A DNA stretch of 64,000 bases from RGDT01 sp964630925 (GTDB taxonomy: Bacteria; Planctomycetota; Planctomycetia; Gemmatales; Gemmataceae): the NCBI GenBank assembly GCA_964630925.1, contig CAZVZK010000034.1, forward strand, positions 1 through 64,000, in the 5' to 3' direction. Shown here one piece after another: positions 16,245-25,235 of this stretch (within the stretch, counting starts at the first letter, position 1; each line of letters opens with the position of its first letter). The translations under genes were made by a program, and so were the position numbers. Below the pieces are notes generated by a model. That model saw only the letters and a program-made list of their open reading frames with translations, did not search any database and was not told the DNA's origin.

Positions 16245-17143
16245 CCCTCCGGCTTCTTCTCCTCCGGCATCGCCCCACGCACCAGGGACGGCGCCGCCAC
16301 GCGCGGCGTGCCCAGAATCGGCAGGGCCGGCGGCAGCGTCGAACGCATCACCACGCGCCCGCCGGCGCTGGCCGTCGTCCCGGCGGGCGGCGTGCGGCGG
16401 GCGTCGACCAGCGCCGTGTCACCCGCCGGAGGCTTGGCCAGCGTCGCCAGCCACTCGCCCTCCAGGTCCTCCACGCTCTTGATCTTGTAGTGCTTCTGCA
16501 GCGAGCGGTCCCAGCCGTCACGCATCCCGTCCGCCACGAACGCCAGGAACGCCGCCCGGTTGCTCTTGCCGACAAGGAGGCTCGTCACCGAGTAGCCCTC
16601 GGCGTACAGCACGATCATGTCCTTCGGGTACTGCTTCAGGTCGAACAGGCTCCGCAGGCGGATGGCCCGCACACGCGAATTGACGATCCGCCGCACCTCG
16701 CCCTCGTGCTGCTGCCGCTCCTGCTCGTCCTCCGACAGCACGCTGCCGCCCTCGTCGGCCCAGCGCGGCACCGGGCAGCCGAAGTAGTGCGCCATCACCG
16801 TGTGCGTCACCTCGTGCGGCAGGACGCTGGAGACGATCCGCTCCATCTTCCCCTCGACCTCCATCCCGATCGGCAGGTACACGCCCCGCACGTAGTCGAA
16901 CGTCGTCGCCCCGCCCGACGAGCCGAACGTCACCTTGATCTGCAGGGGGCACCGCTGCGGCCAGGGCGGCATCTCGCGGCCCAGCCACTCGACGGCCTTG
17001 GTCTTGCGGTAGTACTCGGCCCACTGGCCCATGCGTTCGGCGAGCTGCTCGGAGGGGGCCTCGACGGTGAAGTTCCGGGTGTTCCACTTGGCGCCGGTGC
17101 AGAGGACGACGGCGACGAGGACTGCCGCGGAGCGGGAGAGCAT
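16148..17143 (-). CDS. peptidase MA-like metalloprotease (exported)
   Basis: 331 residues starting at MLSRSAAVLVAVVL, a Sec-type signal. The gluzincin motif HEVTH (His110, Glu111, His114) with a downstream glutamate in ADEGGSV (Glu131) provides the three zinc ligands and the catalytic base of the peptidase MA-like family. The upstream segment FDYVRGVYLPIGM and the downstream helical region agree with that fold. Residues about 250-331 are a Pro/Ala-rich tail that overlaps the convergent membrane-protein gene. Exported peptidase MA-like proteins with this architecture are common in planctomycetes; the substrate is unknown. Confidence 0.85.
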   Translation of the reverse strand: MLSRSAAVLVAVVLCTGAKWNTRNFTVEAPSEQLAERMGQWAEYYRKTKAVEWLGREMPPWPQRCPLQIKVTFGSSGGATTFDYVRGVYLPIGMEVEGKMERIVSSVLPHEVTHTVMAHYFGCPVPRWADEGGSVLSEDEQERQQHEGEVRRIVNSRVRAIRLRSLFDLKQYPKDMIVLYAEGYSVTSLLVGKSNRAAFLAFVADGMRDGWDRSLQKHYKIKSVEDLEGEWLATLAKPPAGDTALVDARRTPPAGTTASAGGRVVMRSTLPPALPILGTPRVAAPSLVRGAMPEEKKPEGYAAPAVAPASGPAAGVRVGAPRVSPLPGFSD

Positions 17144-17481
17144 GCGTGAGGCCTCCGGGGATCGGACTGGCGTCGGCAAGACATGAACGCCGATGGGCAC
17201 ACGCAAGCATGAACGCAAAGTGCGGGCCGGGTTGAGCCTTCCCGGAGAAATGTCCGGATCCGTCGTCCGAAGAGGCCAATCGCGAAGGGTTTGCGTGTCG
17301 AGGCGCGTCGGCGGCCGCGCGGCGCCAGCTCGCCAAAGCGTGCAAGAGCTGCAAGCCGCAGGGTCCGCGGCCGTGTAAAGAATGCAAGCGGCCGGGCGGA
17401 GAGGCCCCCCTCTCCCGCCCGGCCCTGATCCCCCGCTTTATCCGGCCGCCCGCCCTCGGGGGCGGGGCGTCCGCCGGCCGA
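17144..17481. other. 338-base intergenic region
   Basis: It lies between the peptidase start and the WD40 gene stop, both on the minus strand, so it should hold the peptidase promoter and the WD40 terminator (hairpin at 17390-17424). A Cys-rich plus-strand reading near 17325-17385 has no start codon. I see no other structure. Confidence 0.5.
17390..17424 (-). terminator. stem-loop after the cytochrome/WD40 gene
   Basis: GGCCGGGCGGAGAGG pairs with CCTCTCCCGCCCGGCC across a 4-base loop with a single bulge. It lies about 58 bases beyond the stop of the minus-strand WD40 gene. On the minus strand it is followed by GCTTGCATTCTTTACACG, only moderately T-rich. Confidence 0.6.
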
Positions 17482-18915
17482 TCACTTCTTCTCCTTCTCC
17501 GCCGCCTTCACCGCGCCCGGCGGCAGCAGCGTCTTGGCCGCCCCGCCCCCCCGGCTGAACAGCCGCACGATCCCGTCCTGCCCGCCGGCCGCCACCACCG
17601 TGCCGTCCGGGCTGACGGCCACGCAGTACAGGAAGTCGCCGCCGGTGAAGTTGCCGACGTTGTTGCCGTTGATGTTCCACATCCGCGCCTGGCCGTCGCC
17701 GGCCCCGGTCAGGAACTCGCTCTTCTTCGGCACGAACGCCAGGGCCGTCAACTGCTTCGGCGTGCCGGCGTTGATCGTCCGCGCCTGCTCGCCCTTCTCG
17801 TAGTCCCAGATCTTCACCACGTTGTCGGCGCCCGCGCTGGCCAGCATCTTGTCGTCCGCCGAGAAACCCACGCCCATGACGTGGTGCGTGTGCCCCTCGA
17901 ACGACTTGAGGAACTTGCCCGACGGCACCTCCCACACCTTCACGAACTTGTCCGCGCCGCACGCCGCCAGACGCTTGCCGTCCGAGCTGAACGCCACGCC
18001 GAACACCGTGTCGCTGTGGATCTTGTCCGTCACGTTCAGCGTCACCTTCCCGGCCGCCACGTCGATCAGCTTCAGCTCGCCCTCCTGCGTGGGCGGCCCG
18101 CCGCCGCACGCCAACAGCTTGCTGTCCGGCGAGAACGACAGGCACACCACGCGCTCGGTGAAGCCGGTGACCGTCTTGCGCAGCTCGCCCGTCTTGGCGT
18201 CCCAGAGCTTGACCTCCTGGTAGCTGCCGCTGGCCAGGAGCTTGCCGTCGGGGCTGTACGCCAGCGACTCCACGAGCGACAGGTGCGCCGCCTTGACCGG
18301 CTTCTTGTCCGGCGGGATGATGCCGGCGTCGAGCAGGCTGCGGACGTGGTTGCCGCTGGTGGCGTCGTAGATGTGGATCTGGTTGCCCCTGGCCCCCGCG
18401 ACCGCGCTCTTGTCGGTGCTGACCGCGACGCCGAGCACCGGCGTGACGATGGCCGGCGGCTCCTTGAGCTTCACCTTGGTGATCGGCTCGCGGGCGCCGT
18501 CCGGCGCCTTGGCCCCCTGGTCGATCCACAGCTTGATGATCGCCACCTCCTGCGGCGTGAGCGCCTCCTCGCTCTTGGGCGGCATGTAGGGCCGCACCAG
18601 CTTGCGTGACAGCTTCACCAGCGAGCTCTCGCTGCCCTTGCCCGGGATGACCGCCGGCCCGCGCTTGCCGCCGCGCATCATCGTGTCGTACGAGGTCAGG
18701 TCGAACTTCGCCTCCTTGATGCTGCCGGAGTGGCAGAAGGCGCACTTGTTGACGAGGATCGGCTCGACGTGCTTGTTGAAAGACACGGCCATCTTCGTGT
18801 CGATCTTCACCTCGGGGATGATCTGCTCTTTCTTGTGCCGCTTCTCTTCCTCGTCGGCGGCCCGCAGGTGGGTGGCCGCGAACGCGACGAGGGCGACGAT
18901 CAGGAGGGTTCGCAT
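17482..18915 (-). CDS. planctomycete cytochrome-C domain + WD40 propeller
   Basis: 477 residues. Signal MRTLLIVALVAFAATHLRA. The heme-binding CAFCH motif (Cys58-His62) sits in a planctomycete-type cytochrome c domain (FNKHVEPILVNKC; later YMPPKSEEALTPQE containing a candidate axial Met), followed by a helix (IIKLWIDQGAKAP) at about 130. Residues about 150-460 contain seven or so WD40 blades (SPDGKLLASGS with VKLWD, SSDGKRLAACGADK with VKVWE, SADDKMLASAGADN with VKIWD). It is periplasmic. It follows the PPC-domain gene by 56 bases and, with the DUF1501 gene, forms a gene set often seen together in planctomycetes. Confidence 0.9.
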   Translation of the reverse strand: MRTLLIVALVAFAATHLRAADEEEKRHKKEQIIPEVKIDTKMAVSFNKHVEPILVNKCAFCHSGSIKEAKFDLTSYDTMMRGGKRGPAVIPGKGSESSLVKLSRKLVRPYMPPKSEEALTPQEVAIIKLWIDQGAKAPDGAREPITKVKLKEPPAIVTPVLGVAVSTDKSAVAGARGNQIHIYDATSGNHVRSLLDAGIIPPDKKPVKAAHLSLVESLAYSPDGKLLASGSYQEVKLWDAKTGELRKTVTGFTERVVCLSFSPDSKLLACGGGPPTQEGELKLIDVAAGKVTLNVTDKIHSDTVFGVAFSSDGKRLAACGADKFVKVWEVPSGKFLKSFEGHTHHVMGVGFSADDKMLASAGADNVVKIWDYEKGEQARTINAGTPKQLTALAFVPKKSEFLTGAGDGQARMWNINGNNVGNFTGGDFLYCVAVSPDGTVVAAGGQDGIVRLFSRGGGAAKTLLPPGAVKAAEKEKK

Positions 18916-18971
18916 GGTGGTGGGGTTCCTGGCTGTTAACTGGCTTTTGCTGGCTGTCGGCTGGCTGTCAG

Positions 18972-21590
18972 CTACTTGACGACGTTCACGTTCACCTTGG
19001 CCTCGTGCGTCACGGGCGTCTTGCCCTCCCACACGGCGGCCACCTTCACGACCAGCCCGTTGCGCGCCCCCGGCATCGTGCCCGCCGGCGCCTTCAGGAT
19101 CAATTTCGCCTCGTTCGCCCCGGCCGGGATCGTCACCTCGGCCGCCTCGACGCCCTTGGCCGCGGGCGGCACCACCAGCGACACCTTCATCTCGCCGGCG
19201 TATCCATGCAGCCGCGTCACCGTCACCGCCAGCTCCTGCTGGCCGCCGATCTTCAGGTTGACGCTGTTCGCCACGCTCAGCGTCGCCAGCGACCTCGGCA
19301 GGACGTTGATGCGGATCGGCGTGCTGACGCCGATGGCGTTCGTGTTGGGCCGCGTCTTCGACATCGGGTCCTTGTTGTACGGGATCTGCGTCTGACCCCG
19401 GAACACGATGTTGTACGCCCCCGGCGGCACGTCCGTGCCGACGGTCACCGCGAACGTGCCCTCCGCCGCCCCGGGCGCGATGCTCACCGGCTGGTTGTTG
19501 GCGATCCGCAGGTTCTGAGGCATCTCGCTGCCCTGCCGGCTCTGGTGCTGCATCACCCCCACCTGGATCGCCGCCTTGGCGTCCGGGTTGGTCCGCGTCA
19601 CCTTCACCTTGATCGTCGCCTTGTCCCCCGGCAGCACGTCCGCCTTGTCGATGCTCGGCTCCAGCACGAACGTCGGCTTGCCACGCACGCACAGCCAGCT
19701 CTCGGCGTCCAGCCGCGTGATCGTCGGCGTGTTGCCGTTCGGCTGCACCGGCCAGACGATGCTCGCCGGACGCGCCTCGCGGGTGATCTTCACGCCGTTG
19801 ACCGTGGCCGTCCCGACGACCTTCACCGTCCCGGCCCATTCCGCCGTGCCTGCCGCCGCGGTGATCGCCAGCGTCGTCTCGCGCACGCCGGCCGCCAGGA
19901 TCTGCGGCGGGCACGTCAGCCCCGCCGGCAGCCCCGTCACCGTCAATTCCACCGGCGCGTTGAAGCCGCCCTCGCGCCCGATCACGACGTTGAACGCCTG
20001 GCTGCCGCCCGCCGGCACCGTCGTGACGCTCGGCACGTACTCCTCCTCGCCCAGCGCCGCCAGCCGGAAGTCCGGCTCGTCCTTTGTGATGCGCACCGCG
20101 TAGGTGTGCCGCGGCCCGAACGCCGTCCCGCTCGCCCGGCTGGTGACAAGGAGCTGATACTCGCCGTCCTCCGGCGCGACGAAGCGGTACGGGTCCGGGT
20201 CCTCGGTGCGGCGGAAGAAGCGCCGCGAGTACAGGTTCGTGTTGGTGTCGACGGGCGTCTCGTAGATGTCGCTGCCCTTGCCCCTGGGGTTACGCAGGCT
20301 GAACGCCATGTACGTCGGCGCCCCGAGCTGGTGGCTGATGACCTGGATGTTCCAGGCCTCGCCCTTCTTCGCCGTGAATTTGTACCAGTCGGCGTCGCTG
20401 CGCTTCTCGACGACGCCGGCGATCTCGCACGGCACCGTCACCGCCTGGGCCTTCTCCGGGCTGTCGTTGTCGCCGTTGTCGATCACCACCGGCGCGCGGG
20501 CGACGCCCAGCAGGAACGGGTTGGACGACCCCGCCGCGTTCTTCACCCGCAGCTCGAAGCCGTCGGCGAATCCGCCCGCCGGCAATACCCGGCCCGAGTA
20601 CGTCAGCTTCGTCCCGTCCGCCGGGGCCGTGACGCTCACCGTCGCCTTCTCCAGCACGACGCCGTCCATCTTCGCCGAGGGATCGAGCTTCCCGCCGGGG
20701 AGGTTACGGCCCCAGATCGTCACGGTGGCGGTCTTGCCGGCCTGCACCACGTTGGGGACGGCGGCGTCGATCCACGGGGCGGTCGAGATGCTCAGGCGGT
20801 AATGCTGGTCGGTGCCACCGGGGGGCATGCCCTGGATGGCCTGGCGGAAGGTGTAGGTGTGCGTGAAGACGCGGGCGTAGTAATCGCCGTCGTCCGGCGC
20901 CGTGATATCCGTCACCGCGTCGTCGCCTGAGTAATAGACGTTCTCCCCGAGCTGCTTGCCCCTGGCGTCGTAGACCTCGACGGCCGGCTGCGCCCGGCTA
21001 TCGACGGTGGAGGCCAGGAGCGAGACGACGACACGCTGCCCCTTCGTCGCCTTGAAGGCGAAATAGTCCACGTCGCCGGGCGAGTTGAAGGTGCCGTTGA
21101 CCGTGGTGTTGATCTCGACGCGCTGCGCCTTGCCGAGCGGCCCGTCGATGTCGTTGTTCGGCTCCGTCTCGCCGACCTCGGCCAGATCGCCGACGTGGAA
21201 GACGCGCGGGTTGCTGACGCCGAACTTGTTGACCACGCGCAGGTCATGGTTGCCGGGCGGCGTGCCGGCGGCGACGGTGACCTTGAACCTGACCGCAACG
21301 GCCTTGGGCGCGCCCATCTTGGGCTTCTTCGTCTTGGGGTCGATCTCCGGGGGCGGCTCGGCGGCGCGCTCGGCCTTGATGCCGGGGTTGCTGAACACCA
21401 GTTTCTCGGCGTCCTCGATGTTCAGCCCGACGAGGGTGATCTCGGCGGACCCACCGGCCTTGGCCCCGGCGGGCGTGACGATGTACAGCCGCGGGGCCGC
21501 GATCCCCGACGGGAGGCGGTTCTGCGCGTGCAGAGAGGCCGCGGCGGCCAGGGCCAGAACGAGGGCCCCGAACAGACGTTGCGGGTTCAT
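18972..21590 (-). CDS. large exported PPC-domain protein
   Basis: 872 residues. Signal MNPQRLFGALVLALAAAASLHA. It contains IPT/TIG-like segments (YIVTPAGAKAGGSAEITLVG near 36) and two pre-peptidase C-terminal (PPC) domains marked by NDIDGPLGKAQRVEI with DVDYFAFKATKGQRV, and DSPEKAQAVTVPCEIAG with DADWYKFTAKKGEAW. The C-terminal third is Ig-like beta-rich. This is a typical planctomycete exported protein that accompanies DUF1501 and PSCyt proteins; it probably binds surface polysaccharide or protein. Start 21590 was chosen; an in-frame ATG at 21599 adds only MHP. A 553-base repeat-rich spacer separates it from the DUF1501 gene. Confidence 0.88.
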   Translation of the reverse strand: MNPQRLFGALVLALAAAASLHAQNRLPSGIAAPRLYIVTPAGAKAGGSAEITLVGLNIEDAEKLVFSNPGIKAERAAEPPPEIDPKTKKPKMGAPKAVAVRFKVTVAAGTPPGNHDLRVVNKFGVSNPRVFHVGDLAEVGETEPNNDIDGPLGKAQRVEINTTVNGTFNSPGDVDYFAFKATKGQRVVVSLLASTVDSRAQPAVEVYDARGKQLGENVYYSGDDAVTDITAPDDGDYYARVFTHTYTFRQAIQGMPPGGTDQHYRLSISTAPWIDAAVPNVVQAGKTATVTIWGRNLPGGKLDPSAKMDGVVLEKATVSVTAPADGTKLTYSGRVLPAGGFADGFELRVKNAAGSSNPFLLGVARAPVVIDNGDNDSPEKAQAVTVPCEIAGVVEKRSDADWYKFTAKKGEAWNIQVISHQLGAPTYMAFSLRNPRGKGSDIYETPVDTNTNLYSRRFFRRTEDPDPYRFVAPEDGEYQLLVTSRASGTAFGPRHTYAVRITKDEPDFRLAALGEEEYVPSVTTVPAGGSQAFNVVIGREGGFNAPVELTVTGLPAGLTCPPQILAAGVRETTLAITAAAGTAEWAGTVKVVGTATVNGVKITREARPASIVWPVQPNGNTPTITRLDAESWLCVRGKPTFVLEPSIDKADVLPGDKATIKVKVTRTNPDAKAAIQVGVMQHQSRQGSEMPQNLRIANNQPVSIAPGAAEGTFAVTVGTDVPPGAYNIVFRGQTQIPYNKDPMSKTRPNTNAIGVSTPIRINVLPRSLATLSVANSVNLKIGGQQELAVTVTRLHGYAGEMKVSLVVPPAAKGVEAAEVTIPAGANEAKLILKAPAGTMPGARNGLVVKVAAVWEGKTPVTHEAKVNVNVVK

Positions 21591-21774
21591 GGGGTGCATC
21601 CCTGGCGTGGTGGGAACGAGTCGGCTTGGGGGGGCAACGGGGGAAGGAGGCGGTGGGACCGGCGGGGCCGGCGAGCCTCCCAATCCCGCCATGTTATCCC
21701 GCCGGGGAGGCGCGGTCAACGGGGAAGGCGACGGATTATCCCGCGCCAGGGAGAGGCAATCGAAAGCGAAGACG

Positions 21775-22123
21775 GTCCACGGATCACCCGGATCGAACGG
21801 ATAAAGAACAAGGTAACCGACCAGCCGGGTGTGGGAATGAGACGGGAGTAGACAGGTGGGATGGCCGGGGTGGGGCGGATTGCATTGCATTGCACCCCCC
21901 CACACACCCCCATGCAATGCAAATTCGTGGCGGAATTTGCATTGCAGGGCCGGTGGTCAGGCCGCCTACACCCGCGCCGTGGCCGCCCTCCACGTCTCAT
22001 CTTGTCTAACCCCACAGGCCAGGTGAACGGCTACAGAACAAAGAACAAGAAGCAGGAGGGGCATCGCCCCTGCCTGCTTCTATTCTTGGCTGGTTATCCG
22101 TGGTTTCCGTGTGATCCGTGGAC
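21775..22123. repeat. dispersed hairpin element, family A, copy 2 (interrupted)
   Basis: Left arm 21775-21802 (units CCACGGATC, ACCCGGATC, GAACGGATA) and right arm 22094-22123 (reversed: CCACGGATC, ACACGGAAA, CCACGGATA). An inner hairpin, AAGCAGGAGGGGC / GCCCCTGCCTGCTT, lies at about 22049-22079. Between the left arm and the inner hairpin sit about 230 extra bases bounded by the direct repeat AAAGAACAAG (21803-21812 and 22040-22049), suggesting an insertion. Confidence 0.75.
21913..21946. repeat. 14-base inverted repeat TGCAATGCAAATTC
   Basis: TGCAATGCAAATTC (21913-21926) and GAATTTGCATTGCA (21933-21946) pair perfectly around a 6-base loop. A related TTGCATTGCATTGCA lies at 21880-21894. It is AT-rich for this genome and sits inside the extra segment of hairpin copy 2. 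Confidence 0.8.
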
Positions 22124-22143
22124 GATTGCTTCTCTTCGCCTGC

Positions 22144-23460
22144 TCACGCGATGAGCTGGCGGACCGGCTTGCCCTCGGGGCACAGCTCGATGGGCCGCCC
22201 GTCCTGCGTCTTGTACCACGTGTGCAGCGGCACCCCCAGCGCCGTGTACACCGTCGCCGCCAGGTCCTGCGGCGTCACCGGGTCGTCCGTCACGAACTCG
22301 CCCAGCTTGTTCGTCGCGCCGACCACCCGGCCCGCCTTGACGCCGCCGCCGCCCAGGCACGCCACGCCCGCCGACGCCCAGTGGTCACGCCCCGCCGACG
22401 GGTTGATCTTCGGCGTCCGCCCGAAGTCGCCGAACCACACCACCAGCGTGTTGTCCAGCAGGCCACGCGCCGACAGGTCCTCCAGCAGCGCCGAATAGCC
22501 CCGGTCGAGGACCGGCAGCTTGCGCTCCTTCAACGACTTGAAGTTGCTGACGTGCGTGTCCCAGCCGCCGTCGGTCACGGTCACGAACTGCACGCCCGAC
22601 TCGACGAGCCGGCGGGCCAGGAGGCACGACTGCCCGAAGCCCGTCGCCCCGTAGCGCTCGCGGGTGCGCCCGGTCTCCTGCGTCAGGTCGAACGCCTTCT
22701 TGGCACGCGGCGACGTGATCAGGCCGCGCGCCTTCTCGTAGAACGCATCGCGGGCCTTCACCGGGGCCGAGTCGCCGTCGCGGTCGTAGGCGTCCAGCTC
22801 CTCCAGCATCGAGTAACGCCGGTCCAGCCGGGCGCGGGCGGAGTCGGCCACCGACAGATCCCGAACCGTGAAGCCGGGCCGGCTGGGGTCGTCCGGCACC
22901 TCGAACGGGTTGAACTCGTCGCCCAGGAACCCGGCGATCCCGCCGTTGAACCGCCGGTCGATGGCCCGCCCGAGCTGCACGAACGGCGGCATGCTGTCCT
23001 TGTACCCGCGCTCCTTGCCCACCACCGAGCCGAAGCACGGGAACGCAAGCGAGGCGTTGAACTTGTGCCCCGTCATCATCAGATGGTCGGCCACCCCGTG
23101 TGAGCCGTTCTTGGGGTCGTGCCCGCGGATGATGCTGTACTTGTCCGTGTTCCGCGCCAGCATCGGCAGGTGCTCGGCGATGTGGACGCCGGGAAGCGTC
23201 GTCGGGATCGTCTTGAACTCGCCCCGCACCTCCGCCGGGGCGTCCGGCTTGGGGTCGAACGTGTCGTGGTGGCTGGGGCCGCCCTGCATCCACAGCAGGA
23301 TGCAGTTGACCGACTTGCGCGAGGCCGCCGGGGTCGCCGAGGTGGCCCGCAGGTAGCTGCCGAGGCTCAGGCCGAGGGTGGCGAGGCCGCCGACGCGCAG
23401 GAAGGTGCGGCGCGACAGGCCGGTGCAGTCGGACGTGCGCCCGGTGTGCAGGTCGATCAT
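22144..23460 (-). CDS. DUF1501 protein (sulfatase/alkaline-phosphatase-like fold, Tat)
   Basis: 438 residues. The N-terminus MIDLHTGRTSDCTGLSRRTF carries a twin-arginine motif (SRRTFLRVGG), then the DUF1501 core: ILLWMQGGPSHHDTFDPKP near 60, PMLARNTDKYSIIRG, GVADHLMMTGH, VTDGGWDTHVSNF and WFGDFGRTPKINP with the final HWASAG. Metal-ligand-like Asp/His residues in these motifs resemble the alkaline-phosphatase superfamily, but the biochemical role of DUF1501 is unknown. It follows the anti-sigma gene by 103 bases on the same strand. In planctomycetes it is usually paired with a DUF1549/cytochrome protein; here the PPC and cytochrome/WD40 genes follow instead. Confidence 0.93.
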   Translation of the reverse strand: MIDLHTGRTSDCTGLSRRTFLRVGGLATLGLSLGSYLRATSATPAASRKSVNCILLWMQGGPSHHDTFDPKPDAPAEVRGEFKTIPTTLPGVHIAEHLPMLARNTDKYSIIRGHDPKNGSHGVADHLMMTGHKFNASLAFPCFGSVVGKERGYKDSMPPFVQLGRAIDRRFNGGIAGFLGDEFNPFEVPDDPSRPGFTVRDLSVADSARARLDRRYSMLEELDAYDRDGDSAPVKARDAFYEKARGLITSPRAKKAFDLTQETGRTRERYGATGFGQSCLLARRLVESGVQFVTVTDGGWDTHVSNFKSLKERKLPVLDRGYSALLEDLSARGLLDNTLVVWFGDFGRTPKINPSAGRDHWASAGVACLGGGGVKAGRVVGATNKLGEFVTDDPVTPQDLAATVYTALGVPLHTWYKTQDGRPIELCPEGKPVRQLIA

Positions 23461-23563
23461 GGGGGGAGGGCCCCTGGGGTGGGAAGGTGCGGAGGGTCCG
23501 GCATGGTGCCTCATCGTCAAGGATGACGATTCCGGCCACGAAGTCAACTGAAAACCGGGGTCG

Positions 23564-24517
23564 TCAGTCGGCGGGCTGGTAGGCGCGGGCGTCGCTCGGC
23601 GCCAGGACCGTGTCCGTCCGCCGCACGCCCGCCTCGCGCTTCTGGTTCTCGTTCAGGAAGATGTGGTCGCCGGCGACGCCCACCCCCGGCGTCGTCGCCC
23701 AGCGGACGTTGCCGCCGACGTACAGCACGTTCTGCCCCCCGCCGCCGTGGTTCAGGCTGTTGCGCCCCCCGCCGCTGGCCTTGTCGGCCAGGATCGGCAG
23801 CCCGTCGCCGCTCGACGTGGTCAGGCCACACAGGGTGTGCCCCTCGTCGTAGCCGAGCGTGTAGGCGTAACTGCCGCACAGCTTGCGGGCGGTGACGGCG
23901 AACGCGGCCGGGTCGTCGCGGTACATCTCCTCCAGGCGGGCCAGGCCGACCGCCGGCGGCGGGCGGTGCGACTCCGCCGTGCAATCCGTCGTGACCGTGC
24001 CCAGCAGCCCGGCCTCGCCCAGCAGAGGGACGTAAATGCCGGCCACGCCGCGCGGCCCATCCGCCTCGACGCGCGGGAAGGCGCCTTCATGGAGGTCGGC
24101 GTACGCCGACAGCCCGAACCAGAATTTCCGCAGGTTGTTCGCGCAGGCGGCCCGCGCGTTGGGCCTCCACTGCGCCACGATCAGAGGCACCAGCAGCCCG
24201 CCGACCAGGATCAGCAGGCAGGCGGCCACCAGCACGTCGGCGCGGCGGAGCTGCCAGGTCGGTGCCGGCGCGCACCGCGGCGCCTTCGGCGCCAGTGGCT
24301 GCTTGCACTGGCTCTCGGCGCACAGCGCCAGCGTCCGCAGCACCAGCCCCGGCGGGGGCTCCGGCGCCTCGGCGTCCTCGGCCAGGGGCGCGACGACCGT
24401 CCGCAGACGCTCCAGCCGCGTCCGGGCGGCGGCGTCCTGTTCCAAGAGCTCCTCCACGCGGCGCCGGGCGGGGGCGTCGAGCGTGTCGAGCAGGTATCCG
24501 ACGAGGTCGTTGTCCAT
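23564..24517 (-). CDS. anti-sigma-like membrane protein with DUF1559-like C-terminus
   Basis: 317 residues. Residues 1-70 form a short helical zinc-finger-like/anti-sigma segment (GYLLDTLDAPARRRVEELL). One membrane helix lies at about 94-116 (VLVAACLLILVGGLLVPLIV). The outside part starts NNLRKFWFGLSAYAD and ends with SLNHGGGGQNVLYVGGNVRW, resembling the post-pilin part and the H-x9-DG motif of DUF1559 proteins. The start lies 2 bases after the sigma-factor stop, so it is cotranscribed and most likely holds that factor at the membrane. The cysteines CKQP and CAPAP near 70-82 are not a classic ZAS motif. Confidence 0.8.
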   Translation of the reverse strand: MDNDLVGYLLDTLDAPARRRVEELLEQDAAARTRLERLRTVVAPLAEDAEAPEPPPGLVLRTLALCAESQCKQPLAPKAPRCAPAPTWQLRRADVLVAACLLILVGGLLVPLIVAQWRPNARAACANNLRKFWFGLSAYADLHEGAFPRVEADGPRGVAGIYVPLLGEAGLLGTVTTDCTAESHRPPPAVGLARLEEMYRDDPAAFAVTARKLCGSYAYTLGYDEGHTLCGLTTSSGDGLPILADKASGGGRNSLNHGGGGQNVLYVGGNVRWATTPGVGVAGDHIFLNENQKREAGVRRTDTVLAPSDARAYQPAD

Positions 24518-24519
24518 CG

Positions 24520-25143
24520 TTACGTCACCTCGTGAAGAGCGGGCAGCTGCGCCCACGCCTCCTGAAGTTTGACCAACGCCGCGTGCAGCCTCGACTTCAC
24601 CGTCCCGACCGGGACCCCCAGCACGTCGGCGATCTCCCGATACTTCAGCCCCTGGTAGTACGCCAGGAGCAGCACCTGCCGCAGCAGGTCCGGCAGGGCA
24701 TCGACCGTGGCGCGGATGCGGTCCTTGCGCTCACGGGCCGAGGCCACCTCCTGCGGCGCGGGCCCCGGGTGGATCAGAAGCTCCATCAGCCCCGCCAGCT
24801 CGCCCTCCCCGTTGTCGGTCAGGGCGTCATCCAGCCGCACCGCCTGGTGCCTGCCGTTGCGCCGCATGGCGTCGATCGCCTGCCGCTGCGCGATGGTGAA
24901 CAGCCAGGGCCGCACCGGCCGGCCCGCCTCGTACTGCGCCTGCCGGAGGAAGACTTGCAGGAAGGTGTTCTGGAACACGTCCTCGGCCAGGGCGCTGTCC
25001 CGCAGGTAGCGGCACAGGTAGCCGAACAGCTCGCGCTCGTAGCGACGCACCAGCAGGCCGAACGCCTCCGACTGGCCGCGCCGGAAGCGCTGCATCAGCT
25101 CCTCATCCGAACAGGTCGCCAGGGGGTCGTCGCTGGACTGCAC
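24520..25143 (-). CDS. ECF sigma-70 family RNA polymerase sigma factor
   Basis: 207 residues with a GTG start; AGGAT lies upstream. Region 2 at about 22-90 (RYERELFGYLCRYLRDSALAEDVFQ ... RPWLFTIAQRQAIDAMRR, given here in parts) and region 4 at about 140-195 (LPDLLRQVLLLAYYQGLKY, then EIADVLGVPVGTVKSRLH) are complete. It directs polymerase to a regulon that cannot be read here. The membrane anti-sigma gene follows after 2 bases. The promoter may be autoregulated, as usual for this class, but I could not identify a matching box. Confidence 0.93.
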   Translation of the reverse strand: MQSSDDPLATCSDEELMQRFRRGQSEAFGLLVRRYERELFGYLCRYLRDSALAEDVFQNTFLQVFLRQAQYEAGRPVRPWLFTIAQRQAIDAMRRNGRHQAVRLDDALTDNGEGELAGLMELLIHPGPAPQEVASARERKDRIRATVDALPDLLRQVLLLAYYQGLKYREIADVLGVPVGTVKSRLHAALVKLQEAWAQLPALHEVT

Positions 25144-25235
25144 GGCCTATCCTGTTCTACGCCTGGGCTTCTTGAAAAGTTCAACACCTCGCCTGCCGCC
25201 ATTGTAGCACCCCGGCCTCGCCGCCCCAACCGGGC

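Larger units (their letters stand above)
21591..22143. other. 553-base repeat-rich intergenic region
   Basis: It contains a family A hairpin element whose arms are 270 bases apart, a 14-base inverted repeat and GCATT-rich sequence between them. No protein-like frame was found. It also must contain the start signals of the PPC-domain gene. Confidence 0.7.

Noticed and set aside
17236..17400. Cys-rich plus-strand reading (KACKSCKPQGPRPCKECKR) resembling a zinc ribbon
   Set aside because: There is a stop just upstream and no usable start codon; it overlaps a terminator-like hairpin.
21784..21993. Several short open frames of 70-130 codons in the repeat-rich spacer
   Set aside because: They cross hairpin arms and inverted repeats, have no ribosome sites and share no motif.
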